Below, one piece after another: positions 32,909 to 42,131 of a DNA stretch of 64,000 bases (positions are counted from its first letter, which is position 1; every line of letters starts with the position of its first letter). The stretch covers positions 124,438-188,437 of the forward strand of contig DGLA01000010.1 of the NCBI GenBank assembly GCA_002387205.1, read 5' to 3'. The DNA is from Stutzerimonas stutzeri. GTDB lineage: Bacteria > Pseudomonadota > Gammaproteobacteria > Pseudomonadales > Pseudomonadaceae. A model generated the notes under the pieces. That model did no database searches. It had not been told where the DNA came from and saw only the letters and a program-made list of their open reading frames with translations. A program made the translations under genes and the position numbers.

Positions 32909-33709
32909 TTACAGCGAGAAGCCACCATCCACCGCGATTGCCTGGCCTGTGACATGAGGCGCGCAGGCGAGGTAGACCGCCAACTGGCCCATGTCCTCGA
33001 CGGTTTGCGCTTCGCCTTGTGGTAGCAGGGCCGCCTGATGCCGCTCCCAAGATTGCTCCTCGGTTTCACCCGGCTCAGCCCAACGGCTGGACAGCCCCTC
33101 GTCACCGCGCCACATGCCAGTACCCACGACACCGGGGCACAGCGCGTTGACCGTGATGCCTTCACGGGCGACTTCTTTGGCGAATGCGTTGGAAAAACCG
33201 ATGACAGCGAATTTGGATGCGCTGTAGTGAGACAGGTCCGGGAAGCCGACCTTGCCGGCGATCGATGCCAGATTGATGATGCGACCGAACCTGTGCTCAC
33301 GCATCAGCCGCAGTTCAGCCTGGCAACAGAGGAATACGCCGCGTGCGTTGATGTTCATGATGCGGTCCCACTCGCTGACTGGCAGCTCGTCGACCTTACC
33401 CAAACTCACTACGCCCGCGTTGTTGACGGCTACATCCAGGCGACCGTAGTGCTCGCGTACCTGCTCGATCATTGCGCCAACGCTGTCGGGTTGGCTCACG
33501 TCCACTTGCAAGGCGATGGCGCGGCGGCCAATTGCACGCACACGGGCGGCGGCTTCTTCAGCGATGCCGAGGTCATAGTCGGCGAGTACCAGATCAGCGC
33601 CGGCTTTTGCCAGGCTCAAGGCGATGCCTTGGCCAATACCGCGGCCAGCGCCTGTTACCAGGGCAACCTTGCCGACCAGGGAAAAATCGACAGCAGTAGA
33701 TTCGCTCAT
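32909..33709 (-). CDS. Short-chain dehydrogenase, first gene of the sigma-54 operon
   Basis: A 266-residue SDR: VALVTGAGRGIGQGIALSLA near 13, VNNAGVVSLG near 95, NLASIAGKVGFPDLSHYSAS plus Lys (Ser, Tyr, Lys) and HVTGQAIAVDGGFSL at the end. As first gene before a Baeyer-Villiger enzyme it is the natural candidate for the secondary-alcohol dehydrogenase that makes the ketone (cf. cyclohexanol dehydrogenase, also an SDR). It begins about 50 bp after the inferred transcription start. Confidence 0.88.
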   Translation of the reverse strand: MSESTAVDFSLVGKVALVTGAGRGIGQGIALSLAKAGADLVLADYDLGIAEEAAARVRAIGRRAIALQVDVSQPDSVGAMIEQVREHYGRLDVAVNNAGVVSLGKVDELPVSEWDRIMNINARGVFLCCQAELRLMREHRFGRIINLASIAGKVGFPDLSHYSASKFAVIGFSNAFAKEVAREGITVNALCPGVVGTGMWRGDEGLSSRWAEPGETEEQSWERHQAALLPQGEAQTVEDMGQLAVYLACAPHVTGQAIAVDGGFSL

Positions 33710-33770
33710 GAGATGCCTCTAATTATTGTTGTTGAATGCGACCGCTCATGGCGGTTCGCTGAGACGGATG

Positions 33771-33787
33771 GAGCAAATCAGGTGCCA
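33771..33787 (-). promoter_or_regulatory. Sigma-54 (-24/-12) promoter
   Basis: Read on the minus strand, TGGCACCTGATTTGCTC matches TGGCAC-N5-TTGC exactly, with GG and GC at the required 10-bp spacing. Transcription should begin near 33761, about 50 bp before the SDR start. The divergent activator carries the GAFTGA motif needed to work with sigma-54. Confidence 0.9.
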
Positions 33788-33867
33788 ATCTTAGAACTAT
33801 CAGCTCAAAGCACCGTTCCAGAGCGCTTCCAGCATCGCGAAAGGCGAATTGCGATCGCAGCCGATCA

Positions 33868-33880
33868 AGACGTTATGTCT
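33868..33880. promoter_or_regulatory. Upstream activator site 1
   Basis: AGAC-GTTAT-GTCT, a 13-bp palindrome about 110 bp upstream of the inferred sigma-54 start. The same 13 bp recur in site 2. Confidence 0.75.
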
Positions 33881-33906
33881 CGCGATGAGCGGGACGAAGG
33901 GAGAAC

Positions 33907-33927
33907 GGTGAGACGTTATGTCTCACC
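33907..33927. promoter_or_regulatory. Upstream activator site 2
   Basis: Arms GGTGAGAC and GTCTCACC around GTTAT make an 8-bp-arm palindrome with the same core as site 1. Centres are 43 bp apart (about four turns), placing the sites on the same DNA face 110-160 bp from the promoter, as enhancer-binding proteins need. Confidence 0.8.
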
Positions 33928-34016
33928 CTGTAACGCAAATCGATTCAGCTTGTGGACACCGGTCAACACGCATTAAATGGCTGTACAAAAATTAGAATTG
34001 ACCATGCGGAGGTAAC

Positions 34017-35885
34017 ATGTCCTCTGGTTACTCAAAGGCTCATGTGGAACACGTGAGCAGAGTGCTACGCACTGCCCAAAGCGCGCCGACGCTTCCCGTT
34101 CCGAGCAGCATCGTCGACTCCTGGCGCCGTTCGGTGCAGCACCACCAACTCGATCCAGGCTCGCTGCAGGGCCCACGAGTGCTCGAAGCACACCAACTCA
34201 ATGAGCATCGAGAGCGTATCGATGATTTCCTGAGGCTGGCGGGCAATGAGATTGGTCGACTCCACCATCGAGTGCGCGATGCCGATTATTGCGTGATGCT
34301 CACCGATACCTTGGGATGCACCGTCGATTACTGCATCGATTCAACGATCCGCGGCGAGTATCGACGTGCCGGCATCGACCTCGGCACGTGCTGGACGGAA
34401 AGCGAAGAAGGCACCACCGCCGTATGTGCGGTTCTGATCGATAAGCAGCCGATCACCGTACACAAGCAGGATCACTTTCGCGCAGCGTTCATCGGCAACA
34501 CCTGCTCTGCCGCCCCGGTCTTTTCCCCTTCCGGCGAGCTTTTCGCCGTTTTGGACGTATCCGCCATACGTTCGCCGGATGACAGGCGTAGCCAACATCT
34601 GATCCGTCAGATGGTCATTCAAAGCGCCGCTGAAATCGAAAATGCGTACTTCATGTACAGCACCCAGGATCTTTGGGTGTTGCGCGCGCATCCGTTTCCC
34701 GGGTATGTCGATAGCCAACCGCAGTTCCTGTTCGCATGGGATAGCGATGGTGTGATCCAGGCGCTCAATCCCGCCGCACGGCGGTTGCTGCTACAGCGTC
34801 ACGGCCGGATTCCGGATACCGTCGATGAAGCCTTTATTTCAGACCGGCTTCCTGATCGCGCTGATGACACGGTTCATTACCTATCTGCGCTGAACCTACA
34901 TGTGCGACTCAAAGCGCCAAGACGCCGTCCGAGCGCACGTGCAACCGGCAAGGTGGTCGAAGCGCTCGATCCAACGGTTGCCCGAGCTCTTGAACTGGCG
35001 GTGCGCGTCAAGGACCGAGGGCTGCCGGTATTGATTCATGGTGAGACAGGCGCTGGCAAAGAGCACTTCGCGTTGCAGTTGCATGCAGCCAGCAAACGCA
35101 AGGACAAGCCCTTCGTCGCCATCAATTGTGCGGCGATACCAGAAAACTTGATCGAAAGTGAGCTGTTCGGCTATTCGGCCGGCGCCTTCACCGGCGCATC
35201 AAGTAAAGGCATGCGGGGTCTGCTGCAACAGGCCGATGGCGGCACGCTATTTCTTGATGAGATCGGCGATATGCCGCTCACGCTGCAGACCCGCCTGCTG
35301 CGGGCATTGAGCGAAGGCCAAGTGTCGCCATTAGGCGCCTCACGCCCACAGGCCATCGACATTCAGGTCGTGTGTGCCAGCCACCGCGATCTCGTGACGC
35401 TGGTCGAGCAAGGTACGTTCCGTGAAGACCTGTACTTCCGCTTGAACGGCGCGCGCTTCGATATCCCGCCATTGCGCGAGCGCACCGATAAACTGGCCTT
35501 GATCAATAAGCTCTTGGACGAAGAATGCACGCGATCCGCAGAGCGCTTCCAACTGAGTGACGCGGCCTTGGAGATGCTGTTGAACTACAGTTGGCCCGGC
35601 AATATGCGCCAGCTGCATCATGCGCTGCGATATGCCTGTGCGGTGTGCGCCAGCCAGGTGATCGGTATCGAAGACTTGCCGGTAACGCTTGCTATCAGCG
35701 CCCCGGTGAACGGGGAGGAAACGTCAGCAGGAGACCCGGAACGTCAAGCGCTGATCGACACACTAGTACGCAATCGCTGGAAGCCGGTACTTGCTGCACA
35801 GGAGCTGGGAATTTCCCGTGCAACTCTTTACCGCCGCGTGAATCAGTACGGCATTAAGATGCCCGGCAAGGGTTCGTATAACTAG
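34017..35885 (+). CDS. Sigma-54-dependent activator, AcoR type
   Basis: A 622-residue enhancer-binding protein. It has an N-terminal GAF-containing sensory part (about 60-210), an AAA+ domain and a Fis-type HTH at the end (AAQELGISRATLYRRVNQYG). The AAA+ domain has Walker A GETGAGKE, the sigma-54 contact loop GAFTGA, Walker B GGTLFLDEIGD and sensor I CASHRD. There is no receiver domain, so a small ligand rather than a kinase is the likely trigger, as in AcoR and MimR. CGGAGGT precedes the ATG. It diverges from the operon with the sigma-54 promoter and both enhancer sites in the 307-bp gap. Confidence 0.93.
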   Translation: MSSGYSKAHVEHVSRVLRTAQSAPTLPVPSSIVDSWRRSVQHHQLDPGSLQGPRVLEAHQLNEHRERIDDFLRLAGNEIGRLHHRVRDADYCVMLTDTLGCTVDYCIDSTIRGEYRRAGIDLGTCWTESEEGTTAVCAVLIDKQPITVHKQDHFRAAFIGNTCSAAPVFSPSGELFAVLDVSAIRSPDDRRSQHLIRQMVIQSAAEIENAYFMYSTQDLWVLRAHPFPGYVDSQPQFLFAWDSDGVIQALNPAARRLLLQRHGRIPDTVDEAFISDRLPDRADDTVHYLSALNLHVRLKAPRRRPSARATGKVVEALDPTVARALELAVRVKDRGLPVLIHGETGAGKEHFALQLHAASKRKDKPFVAINCAAIPENLIESELFGYSAGAFTGASSKGMRGLLQQADGGTLFLDEIGDMPLTLQTRLLRALSEGQVSPLGASRPQAIDIQVVCASHRDLVTLVEQGTFREDLYFRLNGARFDIPPLRERTDKLALINKLLDEECTRSAERFQLSDAALEMLLNYSWPGNMRQLHHALRYACAVCASQVIGIEDLPVTLAISAPVNGEETSAGDPERQALIDTLVRNRWKPVLAAQELGISRATLYRRVNQYGIKMPGKGSYN

Positions 35886-35901
35886 ACGTCCATAGTTGAA
35901 T

Positions 35902-35934
35902 GCCACCCTCCCGCTCAGCCAGCGCGAGGGCGGC
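35902..35934. terminator. Bidirectional hairpin between convergent genes
   Basis: GCCACCCTCCCGCT pairs with AGCGCGAGGGCGGC (12 of 14 positions) around a five-base loop in the 61-bp gap between the activator and etfA, which converge here. Confidence 0.6.
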
Positions 35935-35946
35935 TGCCCTTCTGAC

Positions 35947-36876
35947 TCAAACGAGTTTTTCCAGCTCCGGCAGAATCTCGAACAGATCGCCTACCAGGCC
36001 GTAATCGGCAACCTGGTAGATGGGCGCTTCTTCGTCCTTGTTGATCGCGACGATCACTTTGGAGTCCTTCATACCTGCCAGGTGCTGGATGGCACCGGAG
36101 ATACCCACCGCGATGTACAGCTGCGGCGCAACGATCTTGCCGGTCTGGCCGACCTGCATGTCATTTGGTACGAAGCCGGCGTCGACCGCCGCACGCGAGG
36201 CGCCGACGGCAGCGCCAAGCTTGTCGGCCAGCGAATACAGATGTTTGAAGTTCTCGCCATTCTGCATGCCACGACCACCGGAGACGACAATCTTTGCAGC
36301 AGTCAATTCCGGACGATCGGATTTGGCCAGTTCTTCGCCAACGAATGACGAAACGCCTGCGTCGCCCGTGCCGGAAACCTGTTCGACGCTAGCCGAACCA
36401 CCTTCAGCGTTGACCGGATCGAAACCGGTCGCGCGAACGGTGATCACCTTGATCGGTGCGCTGGACTGGACAGTCGCGATGGCATTACCGGCATAGATCG
36501 GACGCTTGAAGGTATCAGCGCTTTCTACCGCAATGATCTCGGAAATCTGATCAACGTCCAGCTGGGCGGCTACGCGAGGCAGGAAGTTCTTGCCGTTGGT
36601 AGTAGCGGCCGCCAGGACATGGCTGTAATCCTTGGCCAGACCCGCGATCAATGGCGCGACGTTTTCCGGCAATTGATTGGCGTAGGCCGCATCTTCTGCA
36701 ACCAGCACCTTGGAAACGCCTTCGATTTTGGAAGCCGCTTCGCCAATGGCCGCGCAATTGCTGCCGGCTACCAGCACATGAATGTCGCCGCCAATGGCTT
36801 TTGCGGCGGCCACGGTGTTGAGGGTCGCAGCAGCCAGAACGGCATTGTTGTGTTCAGCGATAACCAGGATAGTCAT
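35947..36876 (-). CDS. etfA: Electron transfer flavoprotein alpha subunit
   Basis: A 309-residue EtfA: ILVIAEHNNAVLAAATLNTV at the N-terminus and the C-terminal FAD-binding signature (LYIAVGISGAIQHLAGM, then VIVAINKDEEAPIYQVADYG). With EtfB it takes electrons from acyl-CoA dehydrogenases to the quinone pool. Its ATG directly abuts the etfB stop. As the last gene of the dicarboxylate operon it may be dedicated to the acyl-CoA dehydrogenase at 46841-47995. Confidence 0.95.
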   Translation of the reverse strand: MTILVIAEHNNAVLAAATLNTVAAAKAIGGDIHVLVAGSNCAAIGEAASKIEGVSKVLVAEDAAYANQLPENVAPLIAGLAKDYSHVLAAATTNGKNFLPRVAAQLDVDQISEIIAVESADTFKRPIYAGNAIATVQSSAPIKVITVRATGFDPVNAEGGSASVEQVSGTGDAGVSSFVGEELAKSDRPELTAAKIVVSGGRGMQNGENFKHLYSLADKLGAAVGASRAAVDAGFVPNDMQVGQTGKIVAPQLYIAVGISGAIQHLAGMKDSKVIVAINKDEEAPIYQVADYGLVGDLFEILPELEKLV

Positions 36877-37626
36877 TTAGATTACCTTCGCCTCGTTCTT
36901 CAGTTTCTCGACCAGTTCAGCCACGGACTTGACCTTGATACCTGCGCTGCGAGCAGCTGGTGCTTCGACTTTCAACGTCTTCACAGTGGAGGTGGTCGAT
37001 ACGCCCAGTGCGTCGGGTGTCAGCACTTCCAGCGGCTTCTTCTTGGCCTTCATGATGTTCGGCAGCGACGCATAGCGCGGCTCGTTCAGACGCAGGTCGG
37101 TGGTGACGATCGCCGGGAGGTTCAGCGCAACGGTTTGTGCGCCGCCATCGATTTCACGCCCGACCTTGACCTTGTCACCTTCCACTTCGACTTTCGACGC
37201 GAAGGTGCCCTGAGCGAATCCGGTCAGTGCGCCCAGCATCTGGCCGGTCTGGTTGTTGTCGCTGTCGATGGCCTGCTTGCCGAGAATCACCAGTTGTGGC
37301 TGTTCCTTGTCGACCACGGCCTTGAGTAGCTTGGCCACGGCCAGGGAGTTCAGCTCTTCGGTCGACTCGACCAGTACGGCGCGATCTGCACCCAGTGCCA
37401 GCGCGGTACGCAGTTGCTCCTGGGCAGCGGTCGGACCAATGGAAACCACGACGATCTCGCTCGCGACACCCTTCTCTTTCAGGCGCACGGCTTCTTCCAC
37501 GGCAATTTCGCAGAAGGGGTTCATCGACATCTTGACGTTGGCGAGGTCGACGCCGGAGTTGTCCGCCTTAACGCGAACCTTGACGTTGTAATCGACCACT
37601 CGTTTGACTGTTACCAGTATTTTCAT
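36877..37626 (-). CDS. etfB: Electron transfer flavoprotein beta subunit
   Basis: A 249-residue EtfB: MKILVTVKRVVDYNVKVRVK at the start, MNPFCEIAVEEAVRLKEKG and the LGKQAIDSDNNQTGQMLGAL segment with the conserved ETF-beta signature. The ATG at 37626 follows GGAGACAAT. It lies 38 bp downstream of the TctA gene and abuts etfA. Confidence 0.95.
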   Translation of the reverse strand: MKILVTVKRVVDYNVKVRVKADNSGVDLANVKMSMNPFCEIAVEEAVRLKEKGVASEIVVVSIGPTAAQEQLRTALALGADRAVLVESTEELNSLAVAKLLKAVVDKEQPQLVILGKQAIDSDNNQTGQMLGALTGFAQGTFASKVEVEGDKVKVGREIDGGAQTVALNLPAIVTTDLRLNEPRYASLPNIMKAKKKPLEVLTPDALGVSTTSTVKTLKVEAPAARSAGIKVKSVAELVEKLKNEAKVI

Positions 37627-37664
37627 ATTGTCTCCGATTGCAGGCACCACAGAGGTGGCGGCGA

Positions 37665-39140
37665 TCAATTGGTGCGTAGTGATTGAAGGTAGCGGCGCAA
37701 GGCAAAGCCCAGAGATAGCACCGTCAACGCGATGAAGAACCAGTCGATGGGGCCACGAATAAACACATCGAAACTGTTGCTGCTGATCAGCAGGGAACGA
37801 CGGAAGTTGTCTTCCAGCATCGGCCCCAGGATGAAACCGATCAGAAACGGTGCTGAGGCAAATCCGGTACGGTTGAAAATGAAGCCGACCAGGCCGAACA
37901 CCAGCATGACAGCGATATCGAAGGTGCTGTTGTTCACGGCGTAGGCGCCGTAGATGCAGAACATCAAAACGATGGGGAACAGGATCCGCTTGGGAACGTC
38001 GGCAATCCGGGAAAAATACCGGATCGCCAGCTTGCCGGTACCGAACAACACCACGGAGCTGAGCATGATGCCGCAGAACAGCGCGTAGATCAGATTCATG
38101 TTCTCTTGGAAAAGAATCGGTCCGGGAGTCAGTCCATGGATCATGAAAGCGCCGAGGATGATCGCGGTGATCACGTCGCCGGGGATTCCCAATGACAGCA
38201 GCGGAATCATGGTCGCGCCGGCAACCGCGTTGTTGCCCGCCTCGGCTGCGGCTACACCCTCGATTTCACCCTTGCCGAAATTGTCCCTGTTGGGCGAATT
38301 GCGGCGTGCCTCCGAATAGGAGATGAACGAAGCGGCTGTCGCGCCAGTGCCCGGAATGGCACCGATGATCACACCGATGAAGCTGCCTCGAATGATGCTG
38401 CGCATGCTGCCTTTGAGCTCCTGCCAAGTCACGTCGGCACCCGCCACGGCGGTCTGGATGTGCTCCCGGGCCCGCGACAGATAGAACTCAAGAATCTCGG
38501 GAATGGCGAACAGACCAATCAACAGCGGGATGAAGTTGATACGATCCATCAGATTGTAATTGTCGAAGGTCAGACGCTCGGTACCGTAGACCGGATCCAT
38601 GCCAACCAGCGCGAGGATCACCCCTAGAGCAGCAGCGACCAGCCCCTTCATCACCGAATCACCGGAAACCGAAATGATGATGGTCAGCGAGAAGCAGATC
38701 AGCCAGAAATACTCCGGCGGCCCGAAGTTCAGCGCCAGCTTGGCCAGGTAACCCGCCAGGAAGATCAGCGACAGATTGGAGATGAAGTCGGCGATACAGG
38801 ACGCGTACAGCGCCATGGACAGTGCCTTCTTGGCTTCACCTTTCTGCGCCATCGGGTAACCGTCCAGCAGCGTGCTGGCCGACGCTGGCGAGCCCGGTGT
38901 GCGGATCAGAATGGCAGTGATCGATCCGCCATACATGCCGCCCTTGTAAATACCGACCAGCAGCAGGATCGCGGTGACGGGCTCCATGCCGAAGGTGAAC
39001 GGCAGCGCCAGGGCTACCGCCATGGTTGCGGTCAACCCGGGTATGGCTCCGATCACGACGCCAATCACCACGCCGACCGCGATCATCAGGATGTTTTCCA
39101 CGCTCAGGAAAAGGCTGAGCACCTCAAGCATCTGGTCCAT
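37665..39140 (-). CDS. tctA: Tripartite tricarboxylate transporter, large permease TctA
   Basis: A 491-residue membrane protein of about 12 segments with TctA signatures: GAIPGLTATMAVALALPFTF near 33, GGMYGGSITAILIRTPGSPA near 67, and the repeat half GAIPGTGATAASFISYSEAR followed by SLGIPGDVITAI. The internal duplication typical of TctA is visible. It works with TctB and the periplasmic TctC. By neighbours the solute is probably a dicarboxylate. Confidence 0.94.
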   Translation of the reverse strand: MDQMLEVLSLFLSVENILMIAVGVVIGVVIGAIPGLTATMAVALALPFTFGMEPVTAILLLVGIYKGGMYGGSITAILIRTPGSPASASTLLDGYPMAQKGEAKKALSMALYASCIADFISNLSLIFLAGYLAKLALNFGPPEYFWLICFSLTIIISVSGDSVMKGLVAAALGVILALVGMDPVYGTERLTFDNYNLMDRINFIPLLIGLFAIPEILEFYLSRAREHIQTAVAGADVTWQELKGSMRSIIRGSFIGVIIGAIPGTGATAASFISYSEARRNSPNRDNFGKGEIEGVAAAEAGNNAVAGATMIPLLSLGIPGDVITAIILGAFMIHGLTPGPILFQENMNLIYALFCGIMLSSVVLFGTGKLAIRYFSRIADVPKRILFPIVLMFCIYGAYAVNNSTFDIAVMLVFGLVGFIFNRTGFASAPFLIGFILGPMLEDNFRRSLLISSNSFDVFIRGPIDWFFIALTVLSLGFALRRYLQSLRTN

Positions 39141-39164
39141 TTCATAATCTCATCAAGCGGGTAC

Positions 39165-39677
39165 TCAATATCCCCAGAGCGAGCCGTAAGGCAGGGGAAC
39201 ATTCAGGCCATAGTCGAAGGCCAGGCAGATACCGATCGGCATCGCAACACCCAGCAGATAAATGCCAATGCGCCTGACCCCCATGGCTACGAACAGCAAC
39301 ATCGTGGCCAGCACGCCACAGACCGCCGCGCCCAGCAGCTCGAGCCCGAAGTAGTAAACGGCGAAGGCCAGCAACGGCAGCAGCCATTGATGGAGCGGCA
39401 AGTCGCGCAGTTTGGTGTATTTTTCTTCCCGCTCACGCTTCGGGCCAAACATCGCGCCGAGCACCAGACCGATACCAAGCAACAGAATCATCCAACCCAT
39501 GATCTGAGGAAGGACCAGGGGCGACAGCAGCGGTGACTGAAGCCTGCGAGGCTCAACGATGTACGCTGGAACCAGATAAAACAGAAACGTAAGGGATGCC
39601 ACGATGAGAACCAGACCGGCAGCTGCATCGACGCTGGCAAGCCTGGAGACTCTCTGGCGAATGGCGGTGTTTTTCAT
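39165..39677 (-). CDS. tctB: Tripartite tricarboxylate transporter, small permease TctB
   Basis: A 170-residue protein with four hydrophobic segments, the TctB layout, and a charged loop (FGPKREREEKYTKLRDLP). Sequence is poorly conserved in this family, so the call rests on size, topology and its place between TctC and TctA. Confidence 0.9.
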   Translation of the reverse strand: MKNTAIRQRVSRLASVDAAAGLVLIVASLTFLFYLVPAYIVEPRRLQSPLLSPLVLPQIMGWMILLLGIGLVLGAMFGPKREREEKYTKLRDLPLHQWLLPLLAFAVYYFGLELLGAAVCGVLATMLLFVAMGVRRIGIYLLGVAMPIGICLAFDYGLNVPLPYGSLWGY

Positions 39678-39737
39678 AATCCATCCAGTTAGGCAGAGGC
39701 GTCCCGCGCGGCGACGCCCCCTTGAAGCTATTGAGGC

Positions 39738-40724
39738 TTATTCGCCGAGTCCGGCGGCTTCGACCAAATCAGCCCACTGCTTAATATCCCGCTCGACCAT
39801 GGACTTGAACGCTTCCCCGGATTCCTTGCCGGCGACAGCGCCCAGCTGCGGTAGGAAATCCTCGAACGCCTGGCTTTGCATGACGTTTTGCACGCCGGCC
39901 TGCAGCTTGCCGTAGGCCTCGTCGGACATCGAGGCGCTCCCAATAAGACCGAACCAGGCGGAGGTGGCAAAGTCGGACAGCCCCTGCTCAACACCAACGG
40001 ACTGCACGGTCGGCACGTCCGGCAGGAAGGGCGAAGGCTCGCTGGTGCTGACAGCCAGTACCCGCAGTTGCCCCGACTTGATCATCGGATAGACAGTCGG
40101 CAGGTTCTCGAATGAAAAGTCGACATCACCCGACAGCAGTGCCGGAAGCGCCTCGCCACTTCCACGGAACGGAACGTGGGTCATCTGGGACGCACCGATC
40201 TTGGCTTTGAACAGTTCACCCGACATATGGATGGAGCTGCCGATACCAGGCGAGCTGAAGGAGGTCTGCTCGGTCTTCGCGGCTTGCACGAACTCTTCGA
40301 AGGTCTGGAACTTGCTCTTGGCCGGTACGACGAGGACGTTAGGGATATCAATAATGTTCTGAATAAAGCGGAAGTCTTTTACCGGGTCATAGGCCAGGGG
40401 ATAAAGACTCGCGCCAACAGTGTGCCCCGGGGACGCCATCAGCACGCGGTAATCGGCATCGCGCTTGGAAACCCGGGCCAGTTGCGCGGTGGCAACAGTG
40501 GTGCCCGCACCCGGGCGGTTCTCGACGATAACGTTCACACCCAGTTCCGTGCCCAGAAGGTCGGCCACCCGACGGGACAGGATATCCGTGGAGCCACCGG
40601 CGGCGTACGGAACGACCAGTGTGATGTTCTTGGACGGCCAATCGGCAGCCTGGGCGGCCGTACCGAGCAGCGGAAGCAACACGGCAGCGCTTGTCGCCAC
40701 CAGCATTTTCATCAACTTGTTCAT
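39738..40724 (-). CDS. tctC: Tripartite tricarboxylate transporter, periplasmic receptor TctC (Bug family)
   Basis: A 328-residue binding protein. A signal peptide (MNKLMKMLVATSAAVL to AQAA, about 26 residues) precedes WPSKNITLVVPYAAGGSTDI, the Bug-family start, and VIVENRPGAGTT. Bug receptors bind carboxylates, including adipate in Bordetella. The ATG at 40724 follows AGAGATAAT. A 6-bp hairpin (40805-40821) lies between it and the CoA-transferase gene upstream. Confidence 0.93.
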   Translation of the reverse strand: MNKLMKMLVATSAAVLLPLLGTAAQAADWPSKNITLVVPYAAGGSTDILSRRVADLLGTELGVNVIVENRPGAGTTVATAQLARVSKRDADYRVLMASPGHTVGASLYPLAYDPVKDFRFIQNIIDIPNVLVVPAKSKFQTFEEFVQAAKTEQTSFSSPGIGSSIHMSGELFKAKIGASQMTHVPFRGSGEALPALLSGDVDFSFENLPTVYPMIKSGQLRVLAVSTSEPSPFLPDVPTVQSVGVEQGLSDFATSAWFGLIGSASMSDEAYGKLQAGVQNVMQSQAFEDFLPQLGAVAGKESGEAFKSMVERDIKQWADLVEAAGLGE

Positions 40725-40826
40725 ATTATCTCTCTTGTGGTTGCGTATTTGATGACCCGGCATGTCGCAACATGACCGGGCTTACGTCCAGCTCAGGCAG
40801 TGAGCCAGTACCGGTTACTGGATGGG

Positions 40827-42059
40827 TTACGTGAGTTGCTCGATGACCCCCTTGTCTTTCAGAACATCCAGCGCATCGGCTGAAAGCCCCAGGACGGATT
40901 TCAGAACCTGCTCCGTGTGCTCACCGAGCATCGGCGCAGGCCGCTTGTACTCGACCGGCGTGCCCGAGAGCTTCACCGGGCTCCCGACCATCCTGAAGTC
41001 CGGGTTCTTGGCGTGCGGGATATCGACCAGCATGTCGCGCGCCAGCACCTGCGGCTCGGCCAGGGCGCGGCCGATGTCGTTGATCACGCCGACTGGTACC
41101 TTCGCCGCATGGATCCGGGTGACCCAGTTGTCGGCGGTGTCCTTGAGGAAGTGCTCGGACAGCAGCCCGACGATGGCGTCGCGGTTGCGCACGCGGTCGG
41201 CGTTTTTGGTGAAGCGCGGGTCCCGCGGCAGTTCCGGCAGGCTGATGGCATCGCACAGGGCTACGAACTGAGTGTCGTTGCCACAGGCAATGATGAAATC
41301 CATGTCGCTGGCAGTGAACACCTGATATGGCACGATGTTGACGTGGGCGTTGCCCTGACGGCCCGGCGGTTTGCCGGTGCTCAGGTAGTTCTGGCTCTGG
41401 TTGCCCAGGGCCGCCACCTGCACATCCAGCAGCGCCATATCGCAGTGCTGGCCGCGACCAGTCTTTTCACGTGCCAGCAACGCCGCCTGAATGGCGATGG
41501 TGGAATACAGGCCGGTCATTACGTCCGCCACGGCCACGCCCACCTTCTGCGGGCCGGCACCCGGCACACCGTCCTTCTCGCCGGTGATGCTCATCAGACC
41601 GCCCATGCCCTGGATGACGAAGTCGTAGCCGGGCTCTTCGGCGCGCGGGCCGGTCAGACCGAAACCGGTGATCGAGCAGTAGACCAGACGCGGATTAAGA
41701 TTCGACAGGCTGTCGTAGTCCAGCCCGTACTTGGCCAGCGAGCCGGCCTTGTAGTTCTCGATCAGCACGTCGGAGGTTGCCGCCAGTGCTCGCACCAGCT
41801 CCTGACCTTCCGGCGTGGCGATGTTCATAGCCACCGACAGCTTGTTGCGGTTGGTGGACTGGTAATAGGACGCCTCGATGCTGTTCTCGCCATCCGGCGT
41901 TTTCATGTAAGGCGGGCCCCAGCCACGGGTGTCATCACCCACACGCGGCCGTTCGACCTTGATCACTTCGGCGCCAAGGTCGGCCAGCACCTGGCCGCAC
42001 CAGGGGCCAGCCAATACACGACTCAGGTCGAGCACCCGAATCCCACTCAATGCACCCAT
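40827..42059 (-). CDS. Class III (CaiB/BaiF-type) CoA-transferase
   Basis: A 410-residue family III CoA-transferase. MGALSGIRVLDLSRVLAGPW opens it, then DVLIENYKAGSLAKYGLDY, and the likely acyl-forming Asp179 lies in VGVAVADVMTG. It moves CoA from a donor such as succinyl-CoA to an acid. Between a dicarboxylate-type transporter and beta-oxidation genes, it is the probable activating step, e.g. adipate to adipyl-CoA. No acyl-CoA ligase occurs in this operon. Confidence 0.92.
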   Translation of the reverse strand: MGALSGIRVLDLSRVLAGPWCGQVLADLGAEVIKVERPRVGDDTRGWGPPYMKTPDGENSIEASYYQSTNRNKLSVAMNIATPEGQELVRALAATSDVLIENYKAGSLAKYGLDYDSLSNLNPRLVYCSITGFGLTGPRAEEPGYDFVIQGMGGLMSITGEKDGVPGAGPQKVGVAVADVMTGLYSTIAIQAALLAREKTGRGQHCDMALLDVQVAALGNQSQNYLSTGKPPGRQGNAHVNIVPYQVFTASDMDFIIACGNDTQFVALCDAISLPELPRDPRFTKNADRVRNRDAIVGLLSEHFLKDTADNWVTRIHAAKVPVGVINDIGRALAEPQVLARDMLVDIPHAKNPDFRMVGSPVKLSGTPVEYKRPAPMLGEHTEQVLKSVLGLSADALDVLKDKGVIEQLT

Positions 42060-42131
42060 GTCTCTTACCTTTTCAACACGGCCGGCGCAAAACTCCGCCG
42101 ACCTGGTTCAGATGAGCAAACGGCGTTTTGC

